A stretch of 64,000 bases of DNA from Carettochelys insculpta (taxonomy: Eukaryota > Chordata > Testudines > Carettochelyidae). Positions 10,605 through 21,306 of this stretch are shown here, piece by piece. Below the pieces are notes generated by a model. That model saw only the letters and a list, made by a program, of their open reading frames with translations, was not told where the DNA came from and did not search any database. Position 1 is the first letter of the stretch. Each line of letters begins with the position of its first letter. The position numbers and the translations under genes were made by a program. The stretch covers positions 39,521,501 to 39,585,500 of the forward strand of contig NC_134145.1 of NCBI RefSeq assembly GCF_033958435.1. Reading direction: 5' to 3'.

Positions 10605-13340
10605 GCCAGAAGAACAGTACAGCAGACAGCCAGGCACTGTGCCAACAACCACTGGCTCCAGCTATGCAGCAACATCCAGACCTGTGCCGACTTTGGTAAT
10701 CTCAGAGGAATGTACGAGGGTATGAGGAAGGCATTAGGACCCACCCAGAACAAGACGGCACCTCTGAAATCCAAATATGGTGAAGTCATTGCTGACAAAG
10801 CCAAACAGATGGAGCGCTGGGTTGAGCACTACTTCAAGCTATACTCAAGCGAGAATGTTGTGGTTGATGCAGCCCTCGATGCCGTCGAGCTCCTACCAGT
10901 AATGGACGAACTGGATCAAGAACCGACTGTGGATGAACTGAAGAGAGCCATCGACAGCATTGCAGCAGGAAAGGTCCCTGGTCAGGATGGTATACCACCA
11001 GAGGTAATCAAATGTGCCGCGGACACACTACTGGAACCCCTACATAGCTACTGTGCCTGTACTGCAAAGAGGGTGAGGTTCCATAGGATATGCGCGACGC
11101 TAACATTGTAACATTGTATAAGAACAAAGGAGACAGAAGCGACTGCAACAACTACCGTGGAATCTCCCTCCTAAGCGTCACTGGTAAACTGTTCGCTCGC
11201 GTCATCCTTGGCAGACTCCAGAAGATTGCTGAGAGGGTGTACCCCGAATTGCAATGCGGATTCCACGCAGAGAGGTCTACCGTTGACATGGTCTTCTCTC
11301 TAAAGCCGCGTCTACACGTGCACGCTACTTCGAAGTAGCGGCACCAACTTCGAAATAGCGCCCGTCACGGCTACACGTGTTGGGCGCTTTTTCAAAGTTA
11401 ACATCGACGTTAGGCAGCGAGACGTCGAAGTCGCTAACCCCATGAGGGGATGGGAATAGCGCCCTACTTCGACGTTGAACGTCGAAGTAGGGAACGTGTA
11501 GACGATCCGCGTCCCGCAACATCGAAATAGCGGGGTTCTCCATGGCGGCCATCAGCTGAGGGGTTGAGAGACGCTCTCTCTCCAGCCCCTGGGGGGCTCT
11601 ATGGTCACCGTGTGCAGCAGCCCTTAGCCCAGGGCTTCTGGCTGCTGCTGCTGCTGCAGCTGGGGATCCATGCTGCATGCACAGGGTCTGCAACTAGTTG
11701 TCGGCTCTGTGTATCTTGTGCTGTTTAGTGCAAGTGTGTCTGGGAGGGGCCCTTTAAGGGAGCGGCTTGCTGTTGAGTCCGCCCTGTGACCCTGTCTGCA
11801 GCTGTTCCTGGCACCCTTATTTCGATGTGTGCTACTTTGGCGTGTAGATGTTCCCTTGCGGTGCCTATTTTGATGTGGTGCTGCCCAACGTCGACGTTCA
11901 ACGTCGACGTTGCCAGCCCTGGAGGACGTGTAGACGCTATTCATCGAAATAGCTTATTAAATAAGCTATTTCGATGTAGCGTGCGCGTGTAGACGTAGCC
12001 TAAGGCAGCTGCAGGAGAAGTGCAGGGAGCAGAGAAAGCCACTCTACATAGCCTTCATCGACCTGACCAAGGCCTTTGACTTGGTCAGCAGGGATGGTCT
12101 GTTCAAACTGCTCCACAAGATAGGCTGTCCTCCACGGTTACTCAAGATGATCTAGTCATTCCACAAAGACATGAGAGGAACCATCCAATATGACAGTGCA
12201 TTATCAGATGCTTTCAGAATCAGGAGCGGCGTCAAACAAGGATGCGTGCTTGCTCCGACATTGTTCGGGATCTTCTTTGCACTCCTCCTGAAGCATATCT
12301 TTGGATCTTCAACAGAGGGCATCTTGCTGCACACAAGATCTGATGGGAAACTGTTTAACCTTGCACGGCTGAAAGCTAAGTCTAAGGTGTGGGAAGTCCT
12401 CATCAGAGACATGCTGTTCGCAGACGATGCTGCTGTAGTGTCTCACACAGAAGACCAGCTTCAAAAACTGCTGGATCAGTTCTCCAAAGCGTGCAAGGAC
12501 TTTGGGCTTACCATCAGCCTAAAGAAGACAAACGTACTCGGTCAGGATGTTGCTGAATCCCCATCAATCAGCATTGACAACTATACGTTAGAGGTCGTCC
12601 ACAAGTTCGTTTACCTTGGGTTCACCATCACTGACACCGTGTCATTGGACACTAAGCGAAATAGGAAGATCGGAAAAGCAGCCACAACTCTGTCCAGACT
12701 CAGCAAGAGAGTGTGGAATAACAACAAGCTGTACACTCACACCAAAATGCTAGCCTACAGAGGCTGCATCCTCAGCACCCTCCTTTATGGCAGCGAGACT
12801 TGGACCCTGTATGCCCGCCAGGAAAAGAGGCTGAACGTCTTCCACTTGCGCTGCCTCAGGCGCATCCTTGGAATATCATGGAAGGACAGAGTGACCAACA
12901 CCGCCGTGCTTGAGCAAGCTGGAATCCCAGCCATGCACACCCTCCTCAGGCAGCGTCGACTCCGCTGGCTTGGCCACATCCACATGATGAATGATGGAAG
13001 GATTCCAAAAGACATCCTGTATGGTGAGCTAGCCTCTGGCAAAAGACCTCCCGGACGCCCCCAGTTGCGCTAGAAAGATGTCTGCAAGAGAGACCTCAGA
13101 GAGGTAGACATCAAGCTGGACAACTGGGAAGAACTAGCAGATGACCGCAGCAGATGGAGGCAGGGGTTACACAAGGGCCTTCAGAAGGGCGAGATGAAGA
13201 TCAGACAGCTAGCAGAGGAGAAGTGAGCGCACAAAAAGCACAATAAGGACTTGCCAGACACCCACTACATCTGCAAGAGATGCAGCAAGGACTGTCACTC
13301 TCATGTGGGTCTTCATAGTCACAATAGACGCTGTAAATGA
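10605..13340 (+). pseudogene. LINE reverse transcriptase and C-terminal finger, split by a MITE
   Basis: The polymerase half of the LINE. In order: GKVPGQDGIPPEVI (~10970-11010), NYRGISLLSV (~11150-11180), then the MITE at 11304-12000, then the motif A region DLTKAFD (~12061-12080), KQGCVLAPTLFG (~12235-12270), motif C FADDAAVV with both aspartates (~12418-12441), YLGFTITD (~12613), LLYGSETWTLYA (~12783-12815), RCLRRILGISWKDR (~12850-12890), RRLRWLGHIH (~12955-12985) and a finger CKRC...HVGLHSHNRRC (~13270-13337). A long open stretch runs from 12171 to 13073. A stop at 13071-13073, another at ~13226 and a frame change near 11080 break it. Catalytic residues are kept, so the damage looks later than insertion. 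Confidence 0.88.
11304..12000. mobile_element. Harbinger MITE inserted in the LINE
   Basis: 697 bp, flanked by TAA at 11301-11303 and 12001-12003, the 3-bp target type of PIF/Harbinger. Ends are inverted copies (AGCCGCGTCTACACGTGCAC and, on the other strand, GGCTACGTCTACACG). Removing it with one TAA rejoins the LINE reading frame. The left ~300 bp match the left end of element 1 (20871-21180); the right part matches the right end of element 1. On the minus strand it keeps a short frame beginning MDPQL and a glutamine run, a relic of the transposase start (~11670-11625). Related copies lie at 24715-25399 and 49247-49993. Confidence 0.9.
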
Positions 13341-13403
13341 AGTCCTCAATTGAAAGTTTAAAGGGCGTGATCCATAGTCCATGCAGACTGAAGGATGCCT
13401 ACT

Positions 13404-13417
13404 ATCATTTCATAGTT
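13404..13417 (+). repeat. Right target-site duplication of LINE insertion
   Basis: ATCATTTCATAGTT, identical to 8076-8089; it directly follows the LINE 3' end. Confidence 0.88.
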
Positions 13418-13717
13418 GAAGTGATAAAGATTGTGCAGACATTTGTGTTCCAAATGTCTGTCTCTATTGATGACATCAATAGGAGGTATGGAAGACATCA
13501 ATAGGAGGTATGGCTACCCTATTGTCACAGTATGGCTTGTGAGGGGATAGCAGTTCTTAGCCAACATAGGGCCTAATGGCTGCCAATCCACAGCTGAGGA
13601 ACTTAGTTGTAAACATGCAATCCAGCAGACAGGCAATGGCTGATTGCCTAGAAACGACAGGGACAGGTGAGTTCACTCATGTTACAGTCTCCATCTCGGA
13701 GAATACTTTTACACAAA

Positions 13718-13950
13718 GGCTATGCCTACACTAGCCTCCCACCCCTTTCGAAAGGGGGATGCTAATGAGACACTTCAGATACGCTAATGAGGTACTGCAA
13801 TGAATATGAAGTGCCTTATTAGCATAATGGCTGCCGCAGTACTTCGAAAGTGCCTCTTTCAGTTGCCTGTGGCTCGTCTACTTGGGGTCGTTTTTGAAAG
13901 GACCCCACACACTTTGAAATCCCCTTATTACTATTTGGTTCCCAGAGCCC
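13718..13950. mobile_element. Truncated Harbinger-type foldback MITE
   Basis: Begins GGCTATGCCTACACTAGCC, like the element at 17793 (GGCTATATCTACACTAGCC), and carries paired words such as GCTAATGAGGTACTGCA...AGTGCCTTATTAGCAT, CAGTACTTCGAAAGTGCC and GAAAGGACCCCACACACTTTGAAATCCCCTTATT (read in short blocks). Only the left arm is present; the mirror arm is missing after ~13950. No coding content. Confidence 0.65.
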
Positions 13951-14178
13951 TCCATATTTGGTCTTCAGCCTGCCTTGGACAGTGCCTGACATACCATAAG
14001 AAAGACAGAATTTTACTGGAGACCCAGGTCATGGTAGGACAATTTCTGACCTGAAGATTTCACCTGATATATAGACAGATGTTTTGGGTAAGAACTCACA
14101 AGTAACTAGATTTTAGGGGAACACAATTAGCTAGGCAGTTTCTCTTTTTTTTTTTAATTGGGTAACTCACTTTGATTT

Positions 14179-14861
14179 TCCTGTTTTCTTAGTAGTAGCA
14201 TCCTTCAGTCTACGTAGACTATGGAACGAGCCCTTTGTAGTTCTGTTTGGCATCCTCATTTGCAGCGTCGGCTGTGACTGTGAAGACCCACATGAGAGTG
14301 ACAGTCCTTGCTGCATCTGTTGCATATGTAATGGGTGTCTGGTAGGTCCTTGCTGTGCTTCTTGTGGGCTCGCTTCTCCTTTGCTAGCTGTCTGATCCTC
14401 AACTCACCCTTTTGAAGGCCCTTGTATAGTTCCTGCCTCCATCCGCTGTGATCGTCTGCCAGCTCCTCCCAGCTGTCTGGCTTGATGTCTGCTTCCCTGA
14501 GGTCTCTCTTGCAAACATCTTTGTAGTGCAACTGGGGGCATCCAGGAGGTCTTTTGCCAGAGGCTAGCTCGCCATACAGGATGTCTTTTGGGATCCTTCC
14601 ATCATTCATCCTGTGGACGTGGCCAAGCCAGTGGAGCCGCCGCTGCCTGAGGAGGGTGTGCATAGTTGGGATTCCAGCTTGCTCAAGGATGGTAGTGGTG
14701 GACACTCTGTCCTTCCACGATATTCCAAGGATGCGCCTGAGGCAGCGCAAGTGGAAGACGTTCAGCCTCTTTTCCTGGCGGGCATACAGGGTCCAAGTCT
14801 CGGTGCCGTAAAGGAGGGTGCTGAGGATGCAGGCTCTGTAGACTTGATCCTGTTTTCTTAG
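14179..14861 (-). mobile_element. 5'-truncated LINE insertion with 14-bp TSD
   Basis: The element occupies 14193-14847 in minus orientation between identical TCCTGTTTTCTTAG copies at 14179-14192 and 14848-14861. It ends with GGATGCTACTACT at 14193 (element 3' end) and begins within the codons for ACILSTLLYG. It belongs to the same family as the LINE at 8090-13403, about 780 bp away and on the other strand. Only about 655 bp were copied, which is the usual 5' truncation of LINEs. Confidence 0.9.
14256..14750 (-). pseudogene. LINE polyprotein C-terminus (finger domain fragment)
   Basis: About 164 open codons, from RCLRRILGISWKDR through RRLHWLGHVHRMNDGR, KRPPGCPQLHYKD and a final zinc-finger-like CNRCSKDCHSHVGLHSH. 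It matches the C-terminus of the 10605-13340 copy almost word for word but has no stop. It has no promoter, no endonuclease and no polymerase core, so it is a fragment and not a gene. The longer open frame than in the neighbour suggests a somewhat younger copy. Confidence 0.85.
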
Positions 14862-15339
14862 AAGTACTTAAATCCTACACCTTCACTTAATGAAAACTCT
14901 TGTTTATAATCAAGCCCAGAAGTAAATTGTTTTTACCTGGGGTGGGCTACCATTGTGCATATCTCCCTTTCATTGATAAAGGAGGGTTACCTAATGAGCC
15001 CCCCCTGTGCAAATCTTTGGGTTTCTGATCCCTTCTTAGGGGCTGATTTCCTGGATGCTCTGCCCAAAAACTGCATCCACTCAGAGCTGTGGTTAAACAG
15101 TGTCTGCATTGCTCTGCAGGGGATGGTAACCCCATCTCTGTGCATAGGCTGGGGGAGACCAGAGAACCTGGCTCAGCAAGACAGGCTAGTGGGGAGCTTC
15201 AGGGAGCAAGAAGGTAGATGTCAGTGGCAAGATCAGCACACCAGGGAACATCCCAAGGGCCTTCTGTGACTGAACCATGCCGCAGGCCCCACCCCTTCAG
15301 AGATGGCTTTGTTAAAACAATGAACTCAGCAAACCTGCC

Positions 15340-15555
15340 GTTAGTTGGTAGCTCTGCCACAGACTTCCTGTTTGACCTAGGGTATTCCTCTTCTGAAAAA
15401 ACAGAGGTAATATTGTCTTTCTTCTGCTTTTTGCCTATCACATTAATTTCTATTGAAAGCTCTTTGGGGTGGTCACTTTTATTTACTATTTATTTGCTCA
15501 GTGTCTAGCAGAGTAGGCCCTGAACTCAAATGAGGCCTATAGACGTATATTTCAT
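15340..15555 (+). mobile_element. Old MIR/L2-type SINE relic
   Basis: Runs through GCCACAGACTTCCTGTTTGACC, a pyrimidine-rich block and AAACAGAGGTAATATTG, ending ATTGAAAGCTCTTTGGGG... and CAGTGTCTAGCAGAGT. This order resembles the MIR core and the L2-like tail (TGTAAGCTCTTTGGGG, CAGCACCTAGCACA) as I know them. Heavily mutated, so the call is tentative. Confidence 0.45.
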
Positions 15556-15612
15556 ATCAATAATAATGAGCACAAACTACTTCAAATATTAAGCGCACAG
15601 CATAATCTATAC

Positions 15613-15908
15613 CAGTGGTCCCCAAACTTTTAGCTCACACTTCCCCTTCTCCTCTGTCCTGGAGCTATAAGCAGGACTGTGGCTCTGGGTGGGGGAGAGA
15701 TGCAGACCCTGTAAGGGGACTGAGGAGCCCTGAGCACAGAGCCAACAGAAGGGGGAATGGGCATGGAACTTTGAGCTGGGACTGGCAGCCAGGGCGAGGT
15801 TCTGATCTGAGTGGTTTTCCCTCTCTGCCCTGCGTGGGGGCTGGCCTGGGCCCCAGCCATGCAACTCTGGACATTCCTCTGTGTTCTCCCACAGTCTGGG
15901 GACCTCTG
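15613..15908. mobile_element. hAT-like MITE with 8-bp TSD
   Basis: 296 bp. Left end CAGTGGTCCCCAAACT; right end on the other strand CAGAGGTCCCCAGACT. CAGNGGTCCCCA is the typical hAT terminal word. Flanks ATCTATAC (15605-15612) and ATCTGTGC (15909-15916) agree at six of eight positions, the two differences being A/G. An 8-bp duplication is diagnostic for hAT. The interior is GC-rich without a transposase. Confidence 0.75.
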
Positions 15909-15916
15909 ATCTGTGC

Positions 15917-17792
15917 AAAACAAAGGAATTCTATGTAGTTTCTTCCATCCCATACTTAACTCAGACTGTCTCACCCAAGAATTGCAATTTGTGTTAATCC
16001 AATTGCTACAGTTCTCACTGATATGAATAATCCTCATTCTTCTGAGAAATCCTATTAAACCTGAGCAAATCCTAAACTCCTTATTCAGCCCTTATTTCCG
16101 TCAGCTTCAAAGTGAATTTTGCTTTAGTTAAGATTTCAGGATTCGGCCTGAAGCAGGATATTGCTTTCTTGTGCAAGGGAGTATTAGTATAAGCAAAGGT
16201 TACAGGGTCAGAACTATTAAGAGTTACTTTTATTTAAAGATGGCTGAGGGGTTGAGCTTGAAAACAGAATCATAGACTTAACTCTGAAGTCTTGTTTTCA
16301 CCACTAAAAAGGTGCATTTTTTTAACCTCATGGTAACTAATGTACTTGGGATGTCTTGAGGTAAAACTACAGTGAAGACGTGTCACTATGGTTTATCATT
16401 ATGTAAACTTGACAGATTGAAACCCAGGAGGATCTATAGTTCTATTCACCTGGTAAAAGAAACAGACGGGAAAAGTAGACTCCCTGCTCTTCATTGCATT
16501 TTTGCCTCATAACTCATTCATGTTAGTTAACCTGAGGTAAAAGAAATGCACTTTTAAGTCACGAAGACAAGACCTGAGTTTCAGCGCTTTTGTCACTTTG
16601 AGTCAAAACCTTAATGTTACTTTAATGTAGGTTGTTTGATGGCATTTACCAGACATATGCTCACAGTCACTGCACAATCTATTCTCTTTGCCAAGCCCAC
16701 AAATGCTCAGACAGCAAGCAGTAAAGAATGAGTAACTGCTTTTTACAATTCTAAGAGCTGTAAAAAAGAAAAATAAGATCTGGCAAATGATTTTAAGCAC
16801 TCATTTACACATACTTCTGGTCTGTGTGAGAGAAATCTGTGTCTCCTCCCTATGTACATTTATAGCTAAACACATATTAATATGTTCCATCTGAAAGCAC
16901 TGCCAGCATTTTAAAAATGTATTTACATTCTCATACTCAATCTGATATACTAATACGTGGAATTATATTAAATTAATTTCAGTGTGAGTAACAGCTGATG
17001 CAGACTATTGACGTGCTGTGATCAGTGGGTTTTTCATAAATCAGTACAGTACTTTGAGAGTATACTAGGCTTTGCTACTTGGTCATAAAATGAGATAGAA
17101 ACCCCATATTATATTTTAGGATTAGTTTCAAGGTTTCATTAAATGTTAATGTCACCTTTAGCTGAAATGGGTGCATCTTGCAATATATTTACAGTGGTAA
17201 CAGCACCATGACATTTGTATTCCAATCAGTACCCGTGGTCAGTAACTCCAATCTGGCTTGGGATGCTGCAGAGAAAGCAGCACTGACAGCAAGCTATAAG
17301 GAAGCTTGGCTTGGGACTCTGCAGGAAAAAAAAACTGCAGGCTGCTAAGGTGTTTGGCACTGTGGTATTACAGAGGAGAACAGGACTTAGAGCCTTGAGG
17401 GAGCTTTGTTGCAGATTGTGTAAACTGAATACATTCAGCAACTGAGAGGGTGGGGGGCTTTTACAGACAGAATTTTCTTCTGTCTTCATATATAAAAATT
17501 ACAGGGTACATTAACAATAAAGTGAGTGGTTGTTTCCAGGGTGAGAAAAGAAATACATAATAGAGAAAACAAGTAGACAAAAGAGTTCACTAAAATGGAA
17601 GTAGCTGTTAGGTTTCATGTATTTCAATACTTGCCCCCCAATATTGATTAACATTTTACCCATTTGAATATATAATACAATAACACACTGATGTGAAAAC
17701 AGTGGCTTGGTGCATTGCATTCTATATCCATCCACAAACATAAAATGCTCTACAAGAACAACATGGGAAAACAAAACACTCATTGAATCATT
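15917..17792. other. No gene recognised
   Basis: AT-rich DNA with short frames only. I see no domain, tRNA or named repeat. Confidence 0.4.
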
Positions 17793-18227
17793 GGCTATAT
17801 CTACACTAGCCAGAAACTTCGAAATGGCCATGCAAATGGTCATTTTGAAGTTTACTAATGAAGTGCTGAAATACATATTCAGTACTTCATTAGCATGTGG
17901 GCAGCTGCGGCACTTCGAAATTGGCACGTCTCGCTGCCACACAGCTCGTCCAGACGGGGCTCCTTTTTGAAAGGACCCGCCTACTTCGAAGTCCCCTTAT
18001 TCCTATGAGCAGATGGGAATAAGGGGACTTCGAAGTAGCTGGGGTCCTTTTGAAAAGGACCCCCGTCTGGACAAGCTGTGCAGCAGCAAGCCGCATCAAT
18101 TTCGAAGTGCCGCGGCCGCCTGCATGCTAATGAAGCGCTGAATAGGTATTTCAACGCTTCATTAGTAAACTTCAAAATGACCATTTGCATGGCCATTTTG
18201 AAGTTTTTGGCTAGTGTAGACACGGCC
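17793..18227. mobile_element. Harbinger-type foldback MITE
   Basis: 435 bp between ATT copies (17790-17792 and 18228-18230). The two halves are nearly complete inverted copies. The left arm has GGCTATATCTACACTAGCC, AACTTCGAAATGGCC, CTAATGAAGTGCTGAA and GGACCCGCCTACTTCGAAG; the right arm repeats them in reverse and ends GGCTAGTGTAGACACGGCC. The centre is a palindrome around CTTATTCCTATGAGCAGATG. No coding content. It has the same design as 40515-40936. Confidence 0.85.
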
Positions 18228-18604
18228 ATTATGTTCTGTTACACAAGTTCTACCTAACAGCACTGCCTCCAAAGAGTGCAAAGAACATTTAGCCCTTAAA
18301 GAAAGGAGTAGATTCTCTGTTTGAGAGGCATGTATTACTTCCATCACTGTTAGTGGAAGTGAGCTTAGGAATCAAGAGGGAGAATAGATACAGAAGATGC
18401 TAGATTATGTTAAAATGACCAAAAATATGCCTGATTTACCTCTTAAAATGGAATACATCAGAATCAGTGTTTACTTGGGAGGAAATAGCAAATAATTTTA
18501 ATTTGAAGCCAATAATTTTAATTTGCTAGGGAAAGCAACAGTGATGAGGAAAAATAAAATTTAGTCAACAGAAATGGGTTTTTGCCCTCATTCATGTGTA
18601 GTAC

Positions 18605-18760
18605 CCAGAGGCATTGAGACCTCATCTGGGGTGAGAGAAGTCTCTGCTCTACGGCATTAGCTGACAGGCAGCTGGTCTTTAGCTCATGTGGTAGAGTGCA
18701 GGGCTTTAGACCCTGTGCTCACAGGTGCTATCCCTGGGGCTGGCAATGTGGGTCTGTTGG
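18605..18760 (+). mobile_element. tRNA-derived SINE-like head
   Basis: An A-box-like TAGCTCATGTGG at 18680-18691 and a B-box-like GGTGCTATCCC at 18724-18734, spaced as in a tRNA gene, with the wording GGTCTTTAGCTCATGTGGTAGAG typical of reptile tRNA-derived SINEs. The B box deviates at two positions from GGTTCRANYCC. No acceptor-stem pairing that I could trust, so I do not call a functional tRNA. Confidence 0.55.
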
Positions 18761-18884
18761 TGTTACACAAGTAACACATTTGAACCATCTATCATGATAT
18801 CTACACTGCACACCACTGATAGCAGTGTGTAGTGTACATGTAGCTATTTGCCTCAGTGAAAAGCAGGCTACATCCACACTGTGA

Positions 18885-19721
18885 AATGAGAGAGAGAATC
18901 CAGATGGACTTGGATAAATTGGAGGACTGGGCCAAAAGAAATCTGATGCGTTTCAATAAGGAGAAGTCCTGCACCTGGGGCGGAAGAATCCCAAATATTG
19001 TTACAGGCTGGGGACCGACTGGCTCAGCAGCAGTACGATGGAAAGGGACCTAGGGGTTATGGTGGATGAAAGGCTGGATATGAGTAAACAGTGTGCCCTT
19101 GTAGCCAAGAAAGCTAACGGCATATTGGGGTGCATTAGGAGGAGTATTTCGAGCAGATCTAGAGAAGTAGTTATTCCTCTTTATTCGGTACTGGTGAGGC
19201 CACATCTGGAATATTGTGTCCAGTTTTGGGCCCCCCAGTATAAAAAGGATGTGGATTTGCGAGAGCAGGTTCCGAGAAGGGCAACAAAAATGCTTAAGGG
19301 TCTGGAGCACAAGACCTGTGAGGGTAGGCTGAGGGATTTGGGCTTTTTTAGTTTTACAGAAGAGAAGACTTAGAGGTGATTTAATAGCAGCCTTCAACTT
19401 CCTGAAGGGGAGCTCTAAAGAGGAGGGTGAGAAATTGTTCTCAGTGGTGTCAGATGGCAGAACAAGGAGTAATGGTCAGAAGTTGAAGAGGGAGAGGTGT
19501 AGGTTGGATATTGGGAAAAACGTCTTCACCAGGCGGGTGGTGAAGCATTGGAATGCATTGCCTAGCGAGGTGGTGGATTCTCCATCCCTTGAGGTTTTTA
19601 AGTCCCGACTGGACAAGGTCCTGGCTGGGATGACTTAGTAGGGGCTGATCCTGCTTGAAGCAGGGGGCTGGACTAGATGACCTCCTGAGGTCCCTTCCAG
19701 CCCTATGATTCTGTGATTCTG
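18885..19721 (+). pseudogene. CR1 LINE 3' end with reverse transcriptase C-terminus
   Basis: Encodes the end of the CR1 polymerase: DLDKLEDWAKRNLMRFN (~18910-18960), then after a frame change DLGVMVDERLDMSKQCALVAKKANGI (in short blocks, ~19046-19125), LVRPHLEYCVQFWAP (~19193-19236) and RRATKMLKGLEH (~19276-19310), followed by the 3' UTR (GTCTTCACCAGGCGG, TGGAATGCATTGCC) and the end CCCTATGATTCTGTGATTCTGTGA. The octamer ATTCTGTG repeated at the end is the CR1 signature. It is 5'-truncated and frameshifted near 19040. The same 3' end in minus orientation lies at 44402-44681. Confidence 0.9.
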
Positions 19722-19724
19722 TGA

Positions 19725-20570
19725 TAGAGTCACAAGTCTGTTGCTCTGGAACTGCTCCATATGAAGCCAGACAGGCCGCTGGGTAGCATGACTCTGGAGA
19801 GTCGAGCCTTTCCCCACAGCCAGACTCCTTTCTTGCAGCAGAAAAGGACTCCAGAAGGGGAGCTGGCAAAGCCTCCCCTTGTTGCCTTCTCCCTGCCAGA
19901 AGCTTCCCTGGGGGCAAGTCTTTTCCTGCACACGAGAAAGGCTTCTACGAGGGACAGCATCAAGACTTTAGATGGGAGGTACATACTGGGCAAGTAGAGA
20001 ACATGTAGGTTATGTATTCTTATACATACCCATGCCCTTCAGCTGTGTTTGTACTCTACGTACCTAAGCCATGCCTCTCTCTCTGCATTGCTGTTTATAC
20101 CCACGGCAGAGGTGGCTCTGCAGGTAAGTACTCTACATGCCACTGAAGAAAGTGTGCAGTGTAGAAGTACCCTGAGCTACAAATCCTTAGCATTGTGTGT
20201 GCAGTCCTTGAATTTGCTAAGTAAAAAAACAAAACCAAAAAAAAAAAGAATCCTGAATAGTTCAGAAAAATTAGTCTGTTGCATTTGTGAGCATCTGTCT
20301 TGGATGTCCACTTTAATTAAAGCTAGATTCTGCACCAGGGTCTGAGGTATAGAATAAACCGCAACTATTAATAGTACAGGAGCTCCTGTATCACAGTTCT
20401 AAGTGCCATGGTGTACTGAGGGGTAATGGCTCTTAATATTTGTCAAGTACTGGTCAGTTACTGTGAAACCACAGCACTTTAGTTGATCTTTGTCATCCTC
20501 ATAATAGTCATTCATTATATAGTTCCTTATACCTTGAACCAAGAAGCACTGACATTGTAAATAAAGGGAC
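19725..20570. other. No gene recognised
   Basis: Mixed unique-looking sequence, including an A-rich run at ~20220-20250. Short frames only. Confidence 0.35.
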
Positions 20571-20571
20571 A

Positions 20572-20735
20572 GATTTTAAAAGTATTTTAGGTGCCTAAAG
20601 ATGCAAGTAGGTGATCAATGGAATACTTAAAAGAACCTCTCATTGATTTCAATGGGATTTTGGTGCTGGGCTCATGAAAATCCAGTTTGGCAGCTATCTA
20701 CATCTTTAGGTATCTAAAATACCTTTAAAATCAGG
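20572..20735. mobile_element. Small palindromic MITE
   Basis: Left arm GATTTTAAAAGTATTTTAGG with TGCCTAAAGATG; right arm, read on the other strand, GATTTTAAAGGTATTTTAGA with TACCTAAAGATG. The middle holds CATTGATTTCAATGGG. It resembles palindromic MITEs I recall from crocodilian and other sauropsid genomes (Chompy-type); the name is from memory and unchecked. A second, weaker copy is at 46796-46925. Confidence 0.6.
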
Positions 20736-21306
20736 TCCCAAATGTTTGCTTAGTACTGTTTTTTGTGTTCAGTTTTTGTCTATCAGGCTAAAAGCATATC
20801 ACATGGTAGTAAATGTGCATGGAGATTGAGATTTAGGGCCATAAAGGGGTGTCTCAGCATAGATGCCATAGGCCGCGTCTACACGTGCCGGCTACTTCGA
20901 AGTAGCGGTGCCAACTTCGAAATAGCGCCCGTCACAGCTTCACGTGTTGGGCGCTATTTCGAAGTTAACATCGACGTAAGGCAGCGAGACGTTGAAGTCG
21001 CTACCCCCATCAGGAGATGGGAATAGCGCCCTACTTTGATGTTGAACGTCGAAGTAGGGAACGTGTAGTCGTTGCGCGTCCCGCAACATCGAAATAGCGG
21101 GGTCCGCCATGGCAGCCATCAGCTGAGGGGTTGAGAGACGCTCTGCCCAGCCCCTGAGCTCGATGGTTGCCGCGTGCAGCGTCCTCTTAAAGCTCCCCGC
21201 CCCCTGCCTTCCTGTGCAGGAAACTGAGAGAGCGTGCAGGCGGCAGCCCAGCCACGCGGCCAGCCTGCACGCTCCTCTGCAGCCAGAAAACGCTCCCAGC
21301 ACTGCG

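Larger units (their letters stand above)
8090..13403 (+). mobile_element. LINE insertion with inverted 5' part (twin-priming structure)
   Basis: One non-LTR retrotransposon in two pieces. The 5' piece (8090-10602) is in minus orientation and holds endonuclease and 5' UTR; the 3' piece (10605-13403) is in plus orientation and holds reverse transcriptase, a C-terminal finger and the 3' end GATGCCTACT. The 3'-most bases of the inverted piece read GCCAGAAG on the minus strand, and the direct piece begins with the same GCCAGAAG at 10605-10612. The element is therefore complete across the break with only an 8-base overlap. Identical 14-bp duplications flank it. A 697-bp Harbinger MITE sits inside at 11304-12000. 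There is no poly(A); the end is a short ACT-type tail as in RTE-like LINEs. Confidence 0.88.

Noticed and set aside
18680..18734. Possible functional tRNA gene
   Set aside because: A- and B-box-like words are present but the B box deviates and no acceptor stem pairs convincingly; better read as a SINE head.
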